A DNA stretch of 64,000 nt from Alphaproteobacteria bacterium (GCA_018823835.1 JAHJHT010000009.1:124001-188000), one strand, 5' to 3'; shown: positions 50,513 to 60,875, numbered from the stretch's first letter. Notes: generated by a model not told the origin, from the sequence alone. Program-made: numbers and translations.

Positions 50513-51474
50513 CGAGAGGCGAGGACCTGCTGGCGCGACTTGGCGACAGGCTGGCGGGGATCCGCGGGCGCATGACGCCGAACGCGGAAATGGACAAGAT
50601 CACCTGGTTCCGTGCCGGCGGCCCGGCCGATGCGCTGTTCCAGCCGGCCGACGAGGAAGACCTGATCGCCTTTCTCAAGGCTGTTCCCGAGGACGTGCCG
50701 GTGACGACCGTCGGCATCGGCTCGAACCTGCTGGTGCGCGAGGGTGGCATTCCGGGCTTCGTGATCCGGCTGTCTGCGAAGGGTTTCGGCGACGTCGAAA
50801 AGGTTTCGGATACGCGCATCCGGGCGGGGGCGGCAACGCCCGACAAGCGTGTCGCGGCCTTCGCCTTTGAGGCCGGTATCGGCGGCTTCCATTTCTACCA
50901 CGGCATACCCGGCGCCATTGGCGGCGCGCTGCGCATGAATGCCGGCGCCAACGGCGTCGAGACGCGCGAGCGGGTGGTCGAGGTGCGCGCCGTCGACCGC
51001 AAGGGCGAGGTGCACACGCTGAGCAATGCCGATATGGGCTACGCCTACCGCCATTCCGAAGCGCCGGAGGACCTGATCTTCGTGTCCGCTGTCTTCGAGG
51101 GATTTGCTGAAGAAAAGGACGCGATCAAGGCGGCGATGGACGCGGTGCAGCATCACCGCGAGACCGTGCAGCCGATCCGCGAAAAGACCGGCGGCTCGAC
51201 CTTCAAGAACCCGGAAGGCACGTCGGCCTGGAAGGAAATCGACAAGGCCGGCTGCCGTGGGCTGATGATCGGCGGCGCGCAGGTCTCGCCGATGCATTGC
51301 AATTTTCTGATCAACACCGGAAACGCGACCGGATACGACCTTGAATATCTTGGCGAAACGGTGCGCGCGCGGGTGCTGGAAACGTCCGGCATCAGGCTGC
51401 ACTGGGAGATCAAGCGGATCGGCCGCTTCCGGCCGGGCCACGAGGTGGACCCGTTCCTGGGACGGCTGCTCTAG
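50509..51474 (+). CDS. murB: UDP-N-acetylenolpyruvoylglucosamine reductase MurB
   Basis: This 321-aa FAD enzyme reduces UDP-GlcNAc-enolpyruvate to UDP-MurNAc with NADPH. It has the FAD domain ([28 protein letters not shown]), [18 protein letters not shown], the catalytic serine in [12 protein letters not shown], and a C-terminal [12 protein letters not shown] with the catalytic glutamate. This layout is the type IIa shape (about 300-320 aa). It ends the first, uninterrupted gene run of the dcw cluster; the next gene is inverted. Confidence 0.95.
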   Translation: MTRGEDLLARLGDRLAGIRGRMTPNAEMDKITWFRAGGPADALFQPADEEDLIAFLKAVPEDVPVTTVGIGSNLLVREGGIPGFVIRLSAKGFGDVEKVSDTRIRAGAATPDKRVAAFAFEAGIGGFHFYHGIPGAIGGALRMNAGANGVETRERVVEVRAVDRKGEVHTLSNADMGYAYRHSEAPEDLIFVSAVFEGFAEEKDAIKAAMDAVQHHRETVQPIREKTGGSTFKNPEGTSAWKEIDKAGCRGLMIGGAQVSPMHCNFLINTGNATGYDLEYLGETVRARVLETSGIRLHWEIKRIGRFRPGHEVDPFLGRLL

Positions 51475-51475
51475 C

Positions 51476-51781
51476 CTACTGCGGCGGGCAGACGACGTCG
51501 CCGACGCGCTTGGCGCCCTGGCCGTCGACGATCACATCGGGGCTGGCGCTGGAAACGCAATCGGCGATCCCGGCATTGACCTGCACCATCGGTTCTCCCT
51601 CGATCATCATGCCGGGAATGACGCTGTAGGACCCCGGCGGGCAGAGCGCCATGTCGCTGAGGCGCAAGGCAGGACGGCCGTTGATCATCACCGACACCGC
51701 GCCCGATCGCGCACAGTCGGGCAACCCGGCCGCAAGACCCTGCCCGGACAGCAACAGCAGTGTCGTCAGCAATATCCGCAA
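51476..51781 (-). CDS. Small exported PAAR-like protein, inverted within dcw
   Basis: This is a 101-aa precursor if translation begins at TTG 51781, which has an excellent GGGAGG ribosome site 5 nt upstream; longer in-frame starts (ATG 51817, ATG 51853) have none. Residues about 2-17 (RILLTTLLLLSGQGLA) form a signal peptide. The mature part of about 84 aa has PAAR-like beta-repeats: SVMINGRPALRLSD (30-43), IEGEPMVQVNAG (60-71) and DVIVDGQGAKRVGD (82-95), plus four cysteines (23, 47, 75, 98) that could form disulfides. PAAR folds cap type VI secretion spikes, but with a Sec signal and no T6SS genes nearby a periplasmic role is more likely. Function unknown. Confidence 0.7.
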   Translation of the reverse strand: MRILLTTLLLLSGQGLAAGLPDCARSGAVSVMINGRPALRLSDMALCPPGSYSVIPGMMIEGEPMVQVNAGIADCVSSASPDVIVDGQGAKRVGDVVCPPQ

Positions 51782-52053
51782 GTCAGCCTCCCGCGCCGCG
51801 TGCCCCAGAGTCACCATCTTCGACCGGCTCCCGAGGTGAGTCAAAAAAGTCATACCGGAATCGATAAGTACAGCTTTGGCAAATGCGTACTTGCCACGGA
51901 ATCAACTCTCTGATTCTTTGGGTTAACAGCGTTTCCGAATTGAGTCGTACGAGGCGTGTGCCGCGTTTTCCGTCTGGGGGGTGACTCCCTGGAAGACTCG
52001 GACTCAAGCCGTGACCGGGGGGTCGGGCCGCTGCGCGAGGGGAATGACGGGGC
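51782..52053. promoter_or_regulatory. GANTC-rich divergent control region upstream of ddlB-ftsQAZ
   Basis: This 272-bp region separates the inverted PAAR-like gene from ddlB. Nine GANTC sites fall at 51808, 51838, 51858, 51899, 51912, 51942, 51983, 51995 and 52001. The central part is AT-rich compared with the genome and includes one GGTTAAC. It is a likely promoter region for ddlB-ftsQAZ under cell-cycle methylation (CcrM) control. Confidence 0.6.
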
Positions 52054-52980
52054 ATGAAGTTCAAACGGGTCGCGGTATTGATGGGAGGGTTTTCGTCGGA
52101 GCGGCCAGTGTCCCTGGCTTCCGGTATCCCCTGCGCCGATACGCTTGAAGCCGAAGGTTACGATGTTACGCGCATCGACGTGACGCGCGACGTCAGCTCG
52201 GTGCTTGCCGAGCTCAGGCCTGACGCCGTATTCAACGCCCTGCATGGGCCGTTCGGCGAGGACGGCACGATCCAGGGCATCCTCGAATATCTCGCAATTC
52301 CCTACACTCATTCCGGCGTGCTGGCCTCGGCCCTTGCGATGAACAAGGAACAGGCGAAAAAGATCGCCAAGTCTTCCGGCATCCCGGTCGCCGAATCCAA
52401 GATCGTCAACCGCTTCACCATCCGTGACAAGCATCCCATGCCGGCGCCCTACGTGGTGAAGCCGGTCAGCGAGGGGTCGAGCTTCGGCGTCGTCATCGTC
52501 AAGGAAGACCAGTCGCATCCGCCGCAGGTCATCACCTCGTCGGAGTGGAAGTACGGCGACATGGTGATGGTCGAACGCTACGTGCACGGGCGCGAGCTGA
52601 CCTGCGCGGTGATGGGCGATGTGGCGCTGGGCGTCACCGAGATCATCCCCGAGGGGCATTCCTTCTACGACTATGATTCAAAATACGTCCCGGGCGGATC
52701 AAAACACGAATGCCCGGCAAAAATTTCACCAAATATTTACCAAAAAATACAGACACTGGCGCTCAAGGCACATCAAGCATTCGGCTGCCGGGGCGTATCC
52801 CGATCAGACTTCCGCTACGACGACCGCCATTCGGAAAATGGCGAGTTGATCTGGCTCGAAGTCAACACGCAGCCAGGCATGACGCCGACGTCGCTGGTGC
52901 CTGAGATCGCCGCACAAGCGGGACACTCTTTCGGCGATCTTTTGAGTTGGATGGTGGAGGACGCTTCGTGTTTGCGTTGA
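52054..52980 (+). CDS. ddlB: D-alanine-D-alanine ligase
   Basis: This 308-aa ATP-grasp ligase makes D-Ala-D-Ala for MurF. It has the N-terminal [62 protein letters not shown], and a C-terminal [16 protein letters not shown]g-binding segment. A short stretch (about 52676-52760, residues 209-236) is AT-rich with codons such as AAA, ATT, AAT and ATA that are rare elsewhere in the window, though the protein sequence stays family-like ([11 protein letters not shown]). Its 3' end overlaps ftsQ by 13 bp. Confidence 0.95.
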   Translation: MKFKRVAVLMGGFSSERPVSLASGIPCADTLEAEGYDVTRIDVTRDVSSVLAELRPDAVFNALHGPFGEDGTIQGILEYLAIPYTHSGVLASALAMNKEQAKKIAKSSGIPVAESKIVNRFTIRDKHPMPAPYVVKPVSEGSSFGVVIVKEDQSHPPQVITSSEWKYGDMVMVERYVHGRELTCAVMGDVALGVTEIIPEGHSFYDYDSKYVPGGSKHECPAKISPNIYQKIQTLALKAHQAFGCRGVSRSDFRYDDRHSENGELIWLEVNTQPGMTPTSLVPEIAAQAGHSFGDLLSWMVEDASCLR

Positions 52981-53909
52981 GGTCGGGACAGCACGGTAGA
53001 GGCGGCGCATTGCGGCCGGCCTCCCTCGGCGTGTTCCTTTCCGCCGAGCACTTCGTCCTGCCGCGCTGGCTGCGCCGTCCGGCGCGCGTCGTCGCGCGGC
53101 TGTGCAGCGGCGAGTACACGCCGCCCCGCTTTGCCGCGACGATCGCGAGTGCTGTCCTGCTGTCTTCGAGCGTGCTCTACGGCGCGTGGATCGGCGGCGA
53201 GATTCCGGTCGCTGTGCAGACGGTGACGTCGCGCCTTGGCTTCGCTGTCGAGAGCGTCAGGGTATCCGGTAACGCCGAGACCTCGGAAATCGACATTCTC
53301 GAGCGGCTCGAGCTCGACGGCTGGACCTCTCTCGTCGGCTTCGATGCGGACCTTGCGCGTCAGCGCATCGCCGGGCTGCCCTGGGTCAAGCAGGCATCCG
53401 TGCGCAAGATTTATCCCGACACGATCGAGGTCAGGATCGAGGAGCGCAAGCCTTTCGCCATCTGGCAGCATGGCCGGCAGCTGGCCATCGTCGACCGCGC
53501 CGGCGACGTCATCGTGCCGTTCTCGGGCGGTCGCCATTCGGTGTTGCCGCTGGTCATCGGTTATGGCGCGGCCGAGGATGCCCCGGGCTTCGTCGACAAG
53601 ATCCGGCGCTATCCCGAACTCGCCTCCCGCGTGAAAGGCTTCATCCGTGTTGCCGAGCGGCGCTGGGACCTCAGGCTCGAAAACGGCATCACCATCAAGC
53701 TGCCGGAAGGCAATACCGACGGCGCCATTGCCGAAGTGCTGCGGATGGACCGCGAGAACGGGCTGTTGTCGCGCGACATCGCCTCTGTCGATCTCAGGCT
53801 CGAGGACCGGCTGGTCATCGGGTTGACCCCCGAGGCGCTGGTGCGCCGCACCGCCGCGCTTGCCGAACAGGCCAAGGCGGCGAAGAAGAAGCCGGGGAAA
53901 AACATATGA
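52968..53909 (+). CDS. ftsQ: Cell division protein FtsQ
   Basis: This 313-aa bitopic protein has a cytoplasmic N-terminus, one membrane helix (about 53-75, [20 protein letters not shown]), a POTRA domain ([20 protein letters not shown] onward) and a beta domain with [19 protein letters not shown]. FtsQ links FtsL/FtsB to the divisome in the periplasm. The start is the GTG at 52968, with GGTGGAGG 7 nt upstream. It lies inside the end of ddlB (13-bp overlap), which implies coupled translation. It overlaps ftsA by 4 bp. Confidence 0.93.
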   Translation: MFALRSGQHGRGGALRPASLGVFLSAEHFVLPRWLRRPARVVARLCSGEYTPPRFAATIASAVLLSSSVLYGAWIGGEIPVAVQTVTSRLGFAVESVRVSGNAETSEIDILERLELDGWTSLVGFDADLARQRIAGLPWVKQASVRKIYPDTIEVRIEERKPFAIWQHGRQLAIVDRAGDVIVPFSGGRHSVLPLVIGYGAAEDAPGFVDKIRRYPELASRVKGFIRVAERRWDLRLENGITIKLPEGNTDGAIAEVLRMDRENGLLSRDIASVDLRLEDRLVIGLTPEALVRRTAALAEQAKAAKKKPGKNI

Positions 53910-55216
53910 GCTGGATGGGCGGCAACAAGGACGTCGCGTCCCGCCGGTCCGGCATCGTCACCGTGCTCGACGTCGGCTCGAGCAAGGTATGCTGCGTGAT
54001 CGCAAGGCTGCGGCCGCGCGGCGAAAGCCCGATCCTGCGTGCCCGCACGCATGAGGTGCAGGTGATCGGCATCGGCCACCAGAAATCGCAGGGCGTGAAG
54101 TCGGGCGTCATCATCGACCTCGACCGCGCCGAGCACGCCATCCGGCTGGCCGTGGATGCGGCCGAGCGCATGGCCGGGCTGACCGTCGATTCGCTGATCG
54201 TCAATCTGACCGCCGGGCGCCTGCGCAGCGAGGTCTTCTCGGCCTCGATCAATCTTGGCGGCCACGAGACCGACGGCGCCGACATCAAGCGCGTGCTGGG
54301 CGCAGGCGCCAAGCAGGCGCTGAAGGCCGACCGCGAAGTCGTGCATTCGCTGCCGGTTGCCTTCTCGCTCGACGGCGAGCGCGGCATCCGCGACCCGCGC
54401 GGCATGGTTGGCGACGCGCTCGGTGTCGACATGCATGTGCTGACCGGTGACTCCGCGCCGCTGCGCAATCTCGAACTCTGCATCAACCGTTCGCACCTGT
54501 CGGTCGAGCGGATGGTCGCGACCCCTTATGCCAGCGGGCTTGCCGCGCTGGTCGACGACGAACTGGAAATGGGCGCCGCCTGCATCGACCTCGGCGGCGG
54601 CACGACGACGATCTCCGTCTTCTCGGACGGCAAGTTCGTGCATGGCGACGCCATTCCGGTCGGCGGCAGCCACGTGACGATGGACCTTGCCAAGGGCCTG
54701 TCGACGCGCATCGAGCATGCCGAAAGGCTGAAGGTCATGCACGGCTCGGCGTTGCCCGGCAGCGCCGACGACCGCGACCTGGTGACGGTGCAGCCGATGG
54801 GTCACGAAGACGGCGAAGTGCCGCTGCAGGTGCCGCGTTCTGTGATGACGCGCATCGTGCGCGCCCGCGTCGAGGAGACGCTGGAGCTGCTGCGCGACCG
54901 GCTGGGCAAGTCGGGCTACGGCAATGCCGTGGGAAAGCGGGTGGTGCTGACGGGCGGTGCTTCGCAGCTCGCCGGGCTGCCCGAGGCAGCAAGAAGAATT
55001 CTCGGTCGCAACGTGCGCATCGGCAGGCCTCTCGGGGTTGCCGGCCTGCCCGAGGCGGCCAAGGGACCGGCGTTTTCGACAGCGGTCGGCCTGCTCATCT
55101 ATCCGCAGGTCGCCAGCTTCGAAAGCCGGCAAGGTAATGCGATGTCCCGCCTGAAAATGACGGGAACCGGCGGAAGGCTGGATCGCATGAGTCGGTGGTT
55201 GAGGGACAGTTTCTAA
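53906..55216 (+). CDS. ftsA: Cell division protein FtsA
   Basis: This 436-aa actin-family protein anchors FtsZ filaments to the membrane. It has phosphate-1 [16 protein letters not shown], a 1C domain, phosphate-2 [15 protein letters not shown], the adenosine motif [15 protein letters not shown], and a C-terminal amphipathic helix [10 protein letters not shown]. Typical alphaproteobacterial length. It starts in ATGA overlap with ftsQ. Only 67 bp separate it from ftsZ, with no terminator. Confidence 0.95.
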   Translation: MSWMGGNKDVASRRSGIVTVLDVGSSKVCCVIARLRPRGESPILRARTHEVQVIGIGHQKSQGVKSGVIIDLDRAEHAIRLAVDAAERMAGLTVDSLIVNLTAGRLRSEVFSASINLGGHETDGADIKRVLGAGAKQALKADREVVHSLPVAFSLDGERGIRDPRGMVGDALGVDMHVLTGDSAPLRNLELCINRSHLSVERMVATPYASGLAALVDDELEMGAACIDLGGGTTTISVFSDGKFVHGDAIPVGGSHVTMDLAKGLSTRIEHAERLKVMHGSALPGSADDRDLVTVQPMGHEDGEVPLQVPRSVMTRIVRARVEETLELLRDRLGKSGYGNAVGKRVVLTGGASQLAGLPEAARRILGRNVRIGRPLGVAGLPEAAKGPAFSTAVGLLIYPQVASFESRQGNAMSRLKMTGTGGRLDRMSRWLRDSF

Positions 55217-55283
55217 TTCGGCGGGGCTGGTCCCCATAGCGGCCGTGGCGGCGACGCGGCAGGAAAGGCAAAGGACGAGGACA

Positions 55284-56936
55284 ATGACGATCAATCTGCA
55301 GAAGCCCGACATAACGGAATTGAAGCCACGCATCACCGTGTTCGGTGTCGGCGGGGGCGGCGGCAATGCCGTCAACAACATGATCACAGCGGGGCTTCGC
55401 GGCGTCGAATTCGTGGTTGCCAACACCGACGCGCAGGCGTTGACCATGTCGAAGGCCGACAGGCTGATCCAGCTCGGCGCGCATGTCACCGAGGGCCTGG
55501 GTGCCGGGTCGCAGCCGGAAGTCGGGCGCGCCGCCGCCGAAGAGTGCATCGACGAGATCATCGATCACCTGTCCAACACCCACATGTGCTTCGTCACTGC
55601 CGGCATGGGCGGCGGCACCGGCACCGGTGCAGCCCCGGTCGTCGCCCGCGCGGCCCGCGAAAAGGGCATCCTGACCGTCGGCGTCGTCACCAAGCCGTTC
55701 CACTTCGAAGGCCAGCGCCGCATGAAGACCGCAGACCTCGGCATCGAGGAACTGCAGAAGTGCGTCGACACGCTGATCGTCATCCCGAACCAGAACCTGT
55801 TCCGACTCGCCAACGACAAGACCACCTTTGCCGACGCCTTCGCCATGGCCGACCAGGTGCTCTATTCGGGCGTCGCCTGCATCACCGACCTGATGGTCAA
55901 GGAAGGCCTGATCAATCTCGACTTCGCCGACGTCCGCTCGGTGATGCGCGAAATGGGCAAGGCGATGATGGGTACCGGCGAGGCGTCGGGCGAGGGCCGT
56001 GCGATGGCCGCCGCCGAAGCCGCTATCGCCAACCCGCTGCTCGACGAGACGTCGATGCGCGGCGCCAGGGGCTTGCTGATCTCGATCACCGGCGGCCGTG
56101 ACCTGACGCTGTTCGAAGTCGACGAGGCGGCTACCCGTATCCGCGAGGAGGTCGATCAGGACGCCAACATCATTCTCGGCGCCACCTTCGACGAAGAACT
56201 CGAGGGCGTCATCCGCGTGTCGGTCGTGGCGACCGGCATCGACAAGTCGGCCGAGGACATCGCATCTCCGCCGGTGACGATCCGCCAGGCACCGCCCAAG
56301 CCGGTTGCACGTCCGGCCGTGGCCGACGCCCGCCCGACGACTGCCGAGCAGGCGGCACCAGTCGATGCTCCGCGGCTCGAGAAGGCAGCCGATCCAGTCG
56401 CCGACGCGATCCGCCAGGCCGAGGTCAACGCCGTCGAAATGGCTGCACGCGCTGCTCCCAAGGACGAGTTCCGCACCACCAGCAAGCTGTTCCAGGCACC
56501 GCCGGCCGAGCCGCAGGTGCAGCGCCCGCAGCCGGCAGCCGCCGCGCCGCAGCGGGAAACCCTGCAGCCGGCCCCGGTGCAGCAGCGTATGCCGCGCGTC
56601 GAGGACTTCTCGCCGGTCGTCAAGGCCGCCGTCGAAGCCCAGAGCCGCCCGGTCGACCATGAGAACAGCGGCCCGATGGGCCTGCTGAAGCGCCTGACCA
56701 CCGGCCTCGGCCGCCGCGACGAGGAGCAGGCCCGCGTCGAGCCTTCCGCGACCCGCGAGCCGAAGCTGCGCCAGCCGGCGCCGGAAGCCCGCCGCATCCC
56801 GAGCCAGGACCCGCAGCTCTACGCACCGCGCCGCGGCCAGCTCGACGAACACGGCCGCCTGACGCCGCAGACTCGCGCTGCGCAGGAAGACGACCAGCTG
56901 GAGATTCCGGCATTCCTTCGTCGCCAGGCGAACTGA
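55284..56936 (+). CDS. ftsZ: Cell division GTPase FtsZ
   Basis: This 550-aa tubulin homologue polymerises into the Z ring. The GTPase core (about 1-320) has [12 protein letters not shown] and the tubulin signature GGGTGTG (109-115), with NPLLDE as T7-loop region. A long Pro/Ala/Gln-rich, probably disordered linker (about 330-535) is typical of alphaproteobacteria. The end [10 protein letters not shown] is the conserved tail that binds FtsA and other partners. The start ATG 55284 follows AAGGACGAGG; the open frame continues upstream but is not conserved sequence. A hairpin follows the gene. Confidence 0.97.
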   Translation: MTINLQKPDITELKPRITVFGVGGGGGNAVNNMITAGLRGVEFVVANTDAQALTMSKADRLIQLGAHVTEGLGAGSQPEVGRAAAEECIDEIIDHLSNTHMCFVTAGMGGGTGTGAAPVVARAAREKGILTVGVVTKPFHFEGQRRMKTADLGIEELQKCVDTLIVIPNQNLFRLANDKTTFADAFAMADQVLYSGVACITDLMVKEGLINLDFADVRSVMREMGKAMMGTGEASGEGRAMAAAEAAIANPLLDETSMRGARGLLISITGGRDLTLFEVDEAATRIREEVDQDANIILGATFDEELEGVIRVSVVATGIDKSAEDIASPPVTIRQAPPKPVARPAVADARPTTAEQAAPVDAPRLEKAADPVADAIRQAEVNAVEMAARAAPKDEFRTTSKLFQAPPAEPQVQRPQPAAAAPQRETLQPAPVQQRMPRVEDFSPVVKAAVEAQSRPVDHENSGPMGLLKRLTTGLGRRDEEQARVEPSATREPKLRQPAPEARRIPSQDPQLYAPRRGQLDEHGRLTPQTRAAQEDDQLEIPAFLRRQAN

Positions 56937-56953
56937 CGACCTTCGAAAACGGT

Positions 56954-56985
56954 GTCGGCGGACAGAATCCGGCTTGTCCGCCGAC
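56954..56985 (+). terminator. Hairpin after ftsZ
   Basis: GTCGGCGGACA (56954-56964) and TGTCCGCCGAC (56975-56985) form a perfect 11-bp stem with a 10-nt loop, 17 bp after the ftsZ stop. An A-rich, not T-rich, tract follows, so efficient intrinsic termination is uncertain. Confidence 0.5.
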
Positions 56986-57012
56986 CCGAAAAATAACATA
57001 AAAACAAGCGCT

Positions 57013-57018
57013 TATAAT
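57013..57018 (+). promoter_or_regulatory. Candidate -10 element of an lpxC promoter
   Basis: A perfect TATAAT lies in an AT-rich patch (56988-57020) after the ftsZ hairpin, 189 bp upstream of lpxC. No clear -35 element is seen at the right distance. Confidence 0.3.
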
Positions 57019-57206
57019 TCGGTTGCGGGGGTCCTCCCGTAACACAGAGTAAGAAAGCGTGATTTGGAGTCTCCCTGGCCGGCGACTATTCTGTGACGAG
57101 AATAAGGTCAGCATGTGGGAGGGATTCGGGGATGAGATCCCGCCCACAGCAACCAGCAAGACCGCTCTCCTGGGGTTGGAGATGCGGGGACAGGCTGGAC
57201 GGGCGC

Positions 57207-58151
57207 ATGGGGATCAACTTGCACGACTATCAGACGACACTCAAATCGCGTGTAGCGCTGTCCGGATTCGGCGTTCACTCGGGTAAGCCCGTTTCGCTCA
57301 GCTTCCTGCCTGCCGACCCCGACACCGGCGTCGTCTTCCACCAGTGCGACGGCGAGGGCAAGGAAATTCGCGCCCTGGTCTCGGAGATCGGCGCGACAGA
57401 CCTTTCCACAGTTCTTGGCGACCCGGCCGGCTTCCATGTCGGCACCGTCGAGCATGTGATGGCCGCGCTGCTCGGGCTCGGCATCGACAACGTCATCGTG
57501 GAGATCGACGGCAGCGAGATGCCGATCCTCGACGGCAGCGCCGCGGGTTTCGTCGAGGCGATCGACCAGGCCGGCATCGAGACGCAGGCCGTCAAGCGCC
57601 GCTACATCCGCGTGCTGAAGCCTGTGCGCATCGAGAACGGCGCCTCCTGGGCCGAGTTCCAGCCGCATGACGGCACCCGCTTCGAAGTCGAGATCGACTT
57701 CGAGAGCCCGGCAATCGGCCGCCAGTTCTTCGCCTCCGACGTCAGCGCGGACTCGTTCCGCCGCGACATCGCGCGGGCACGCACCTTTGGCTTCATGAAG
57801 GATGTCGAGCGGCTGTGGGCCGCCGGCTACGCACTCGGATCATCGCTCGAAAACTCGGTGGTGATCGGCGAGGACAGCCGCGTCATCAACATGGAAGGCC
57901 TGCGCTACAAGGACGAGTTCGTCCGCCACAAGATGCTCGACGCCATGGGCGACCTTGCACTGGCCGGCGCGCGCTTCATCGGCTGTTTCCGCTCCTATCG
58001 CGGCGGCCACAGGCTGAACGCCGCGGCGCTGAGGCGCCTGCTGTCTGACCGCTCTGCCTTCGAGATCGTCGAGACCAACAGGCGCGAACGCGGTCGCACT
58101 GCCGAAATGACCGCTGTAAATGCGGCGGTCTACGCTCCCTGGGTGCTCTGA
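57207..58151 (+). CDS. lpxC: UDP-3-O-acyl-N-acetylglucosamine deacetylase LpxC
   Basis: This 314-aa zinc amidase catalyses the committed step of lipid A synthesis. It has the N-terminal ALSGFGVHSGKPVSLSFLPA, zinc ligand H83 in TVEHVMAALLG, EMPILDGSAAGFVEAI, and HKMLDAMGDLAL with the His and Asp ligands. The start is ATG 57207 (MGINLHDYQ); the ribosome site is weak (GGACGGGCGC) and the frame is open upstream. It is 270 bp from ftsZ, the usual position in alphaproteobacteria. Confidence 0.96.
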   Translation: MGINLHDYQTTLKSRVALSGFGVHSGKPVSLSFLPADPDTGVVFHQCDGEGKEIRALVSEIGATDLSTVLGDPAGFHVGTVEHVMAALLGLGIDNVIVEIDGSEMPILDGSAAGFVEAIDQAGIETQAVKRRYIRVLKPVRIENGASWAEFQPHDGTRFEVEIDFESPAIGRQFFASDVSADSFRRDIARARTFGFMKDVERLWAAGYALGSSLENSVVIGEDSRVINMEGLRYKDEFVRHKMLDAMGDLALAGARFIGCFRSYRGGHRLNAAALRRLLSDRSAFEIVETNRRERGRTAEMTAVNAAVYAPWVL

Positions 58152-58180
58152 AGCCACAATCGGGCAGGATTCTTGCCCAG

Positions 58181-58201
58181 CGGTCGCGCATTGCGCGACC
58201 G
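58181..58201. terminator. Hairpin after lpxC
   Basis: CGGTCGCGC (58181-58189) and GCGCGACCG (58193-58201) form a perfect 9-bp stem with a 3-nt ATT loop. There is no T run; it may be a weak or Rho-assisted terminator. Confidence 0.4.
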
Positions 58202-58321
58202 TCGCCATGTCGCCACAAAAATGCGCCATTGCCCCGCGATAGCGTTGCCGTCGAAATGCGGTTATGATCTATGGCGGCGTGCCGACGACGAGTGCTGTGC
58301 CGAAGGGGCTGTAATTCAACC

Positions 58322-59191
58322 ATGAAATTTCCGAGAATGGCTTACGCCGGCCGAGCAGTACGGATGAATCTTGCGGTTACGCTGATCGCCGTGGCGCCTC
58401 TGTCGCTCGCGGGTTGCATGTCGAGCGAACCCGATCTCGATCTCTCGACCTATGTCGACGAGACCGAACCGGCGGACGTTCTCTACAACCAGGGCCTCGC
58501 CAACCTCAACGCCGGCAACCTGAAGGAAGCGGGCCGCAAGTTCGCGGCGGTCGACCGCCAGCACCCCTATTCGGAGTTCGCCCGCAAATCGATGGTGATG
58601 GGCGCCTTCACCAACTACCGGCAGGGCAATTTCGACGAGGCGATCAACTCCGGCAAGCGCTACGTGGCGCTCTACCCGTCGTCGGAAGACGCAGCCTACG
58701 CGCAGTACATCGTCGGTCTCTCCTACTTCAAGCAGATCCGCGACGTGACGCAGGACCAGAAGGAATCGCGCCGCGCCATCGAGGCGATGGAAGAGGTCGA
58801 GAACCGCTGGCCGGAATCGGAATATGTCGAGGATGCGCGCACCAAGATCCGCTTTGCGCGCGACCAACTGGCCGGCAAGGAAATGCAGATCGGGCGCTAC
58901 TATCTCGAGCGCCGAGAATTCATCGCCGCGGCCAAGCGTTTCCGCTACGTGGTCGAGAACTATTCAAACACCCGCCATGTCGAGGAGGCGCTCGCGCGCC
59001 TGACCGAGACATATTACGCCATGGGGCTGACCTCGGAGGCCCAGACGGCCGCCGCCGTGCTCGGGCACAATTATCCAGACAGCCAGTGGTACAAGGATTC
59101 CTACGCGCTGCTGCAGTCGCGGGGCCTCGAGCCGCGTGAGAATGCCGGCTCGTGGATCTCGCAGGCCGGGAAGCTGTTCGGCGGCGCCTGA
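58322..59191 (+). CDS. bamD: Outer membrane protein assembly factor BamD
   Basis: This 289-aa lipoprotein has lipobox LAGC (C32) and five TPR-like helical repeats ([20 protein letters not shown] to the [16 protein letters not shown] region). BamD is the essential lipoprotein partner of BamA in beta-barrel insertion at the outer membrane. The order lpxC-bamD-recN is common in Rhizobiales. The start ATG 58322 is chosen; upstream in-frame sequence has no signal peptide. A stretch rich in charged residues follows the lipobox as usual. Confidence 0.94.
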   Translation: MKFPRMAYAGRAVRMNLAVTLIAVAPLSLAGCMSSEPDLDLSTYVDETEPADVLYNQGLANLNAGNLKEAGRKFAAVDRQHPYSEFARKSMVMGAFTNYRQGNFDEAINSGKRYVALYPSSEDAAYAQYIVGLSYFKQIRDVTQDQKESRRAIEAMEEVENRWPESEYVEDARTKIRFARDQLAGKEMQIGRYYLERREFIAAAKRFRYVVENYSNTRHVEEALARLTETYYAMGLTSEAQTAAAVLGHNYPDSQWYKDSYALLQSRGLEPRENAGSWISQAGKLFGGA

Positions 59192-59207
59192 CCGGTAGCG
59201 GGAACGC

Positions 59208-60875
59208 ATGCTCTCCAGACTGTCGATCCGCGATATCGTCCTGATCGAGCGGCTGGACATCGATTTCTCGGCAGGGCTGTCGGTGCTGACCGGTGAGACG
59301 GGCGCGGGTAAGTCGATCCTGCTCGACGCGCTGTCGCTGGCGCTGGGCGCACGCGGCGATGCCTCGCTGGTACGCCACGGCGCCTCCCAGGGGCAGGTCA
59401 CGGCCGTGTTCGACGTGCCGCTGAACCACCCGGCGCGTGCCATCCTCACAGAAAACGCCCTCGACGATGACGGCGACATCATCCTGCGACGCGTGCAGAG
59501 CGCCGACGGACGCACCCGCGTCTTCGTCAACGACCAACCGTCCAGCGTGACGCTGATGCGCGACATCGGCCGAGCGCTGGTGGAAATCCACGGCCAGCAC
59601 GACGAGCGCGCTCTGGTCGATGCCGCCGCGCACCGGCAGTTGCTCGACGCCTTCGGCGGCCACCTCGGCGAAGTCGCGCGGATGCGCCAGGCGTGGAAGG
59701 CATGGCGCGAGGCCGAGCAGGAGCTGGCGCGTCACCGGGCAAGGGTCGAGGCAGCGGCCCGCGAGGCCGACTACCTGCGCGCCGCGGTTGCCGAGCTGTC
59801 GCAACTCGACCCGCAGCCCGGCGAAGAGACGGAACTCGCCGAGATCCGCACCGCGATGATGCGCGCCGAAAAGGTGGCGACCGAGATCAAGGATGCGCAG
59901 GACGTTCTGTCGGGCCAGAATTCGCCGCTGCCGCAACTCGCCAGCCTGCTCAGACGTCTGCAGCGCAAGTCGGCCGAGGCGCCGGGCGTGCTCGACGAGG
60001 TGGTGCAGTCGCTCGATGAGGCGCTGCTGTCGCTCGATGCGGCGCAGGCCGGCGTCGAGGCGGCGCTGCGCGAGACCGAATACGACCCGCAGCGGCTGGA
60101 GAAGGCGGAGGAGCGGCTGTTCGCGCTGCGCGCCGCGTCGCGCAAGTTTGCCGTGCAGGTCGACGACCTCGCCAAGGCACGCGACACGATGGCGGCCGAC
60201 CTCGCGGATCTCGACGCGGGTGCGGAGCGGCTGGCCTCGCTCGAGAAGCAGGCGCTCGACGCGCGTACCGGCTACGATCGGATCGCGGCCGGGCTTTCGG
60301 ACCTGCGCCAAGCGGCGGCGGGCGGCCTCGGCAAGGCTGTCGCGGCAGAACTGCCGGCGCTGAAACTCGAGCGCGCCGAGTTCATCGTCGAGATCGGCAC
60401 CGATGCGGACGAGCGCAGCGAGGAGGGCATCGACCAGATCGAGTTCTGGGTACGCACCAACCCCGGCACGCGTCCCGGACCGATGATGAAGGTGGCCTCA
60501 GGCGGCGAGCTGTCGCGCTTCCTGCTGGCGCTGAAGGTGGCGCTGGCCGACCGCGGCTCGGCACCGACGCTCGTCTTCGACGAGATCGATACCGGCGTCG
60601 GCGGCGCGGTAGCCGACGCCATCGGGCAACGCCTTTCGCGGCTCTCTTCGGGCGTGCAGGTGCTGTCGGTCACCCATGCGCCGCAGGTGGCGGCGCGGGC
60701 GGCGACTCACTTCCTGATCTCCAAGTCCGGCAATGCCGACCGGGTGTCGACCGGTGTGGCCGAAATGGACCGCCCGGCGCGCCAGGAAGAGATTGCGCGC
60801 ATGCTTGCCGGCGCGACGATCACAGAGGAAGCGAGGGCGGCCGCCGCTCGGCTGCTCAGCGAAAACCCGGTCTAG
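59208..60875 (+). CDS. recN: DNA repair ATPase RecN
   Basis: This 555-aa SMC-like ATPase acts in double-strand-break repair. It has N-terminal Walker A GETGAGKS (29-36), an intervening coiled-coil (about 160-370, rich in Leu/Ala/Glu/Arg), the ABC signature VASGGELSRFLLALK and Walker B LVFDEIDTGVGG, with VTHAPQVAARA. Length matches the family. It starts 16 bp after bamD on the same strand. In many rhizobia ligA follows; here the next gene belongs to a polysaccharide locus. Confidence 0.96.
   Translation: MLSRLSIRDIVLIERLDIDFSAGLSVLTGETGAGKSILLDALSLALGARGDASLVRHGASQGQVTAVFDVPLNHPARAILTENALDDDGDIILRRVQSADGRTRVFVNDQPSSVTLMRDIGRALVEIHGQHDERALVDAAAHRQLLDAFGGHLGEVARMRQAWKAWREAEQELARHRARVEAAAREADYLRAAVAELSQLDPQPGEETELAEIRTAMMRAEKVATEIKDAQDVLSGQNSPLPQLASLLRRLQRKSAEAPGVLDEVVQSLDEALLSLDAAQAGVEAALRETEYDPQRLEKAEERLFALRAASRKFAVQVDDLAKARDTMAADLADLDAGAERLASLEKQALDARTGYDRIAAGLSDLRQAAAGGLGKAVAAELPALKLERAEFIVEIGTDADERSEEGIDQIEFWVRTNPGTRPGPMMKVASGGELSRFLLALKVALADRGSAPTLVFDEIDTGVGGAVADAIGQRLSRLSSGVQVLSVTHAPQVAARAATHFLISKSGNADRVSTGVAEMDRPARQEEIARMLAGATITEEARAAAARLLSENPV

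Noticed and set aside
51919..51926. CtrA-like half-site in GGTTAAC upstream of ddlB
   Set aside because: The full TTAA-N7-TTAA pattern is absent, and a single half-site is expected by chance.
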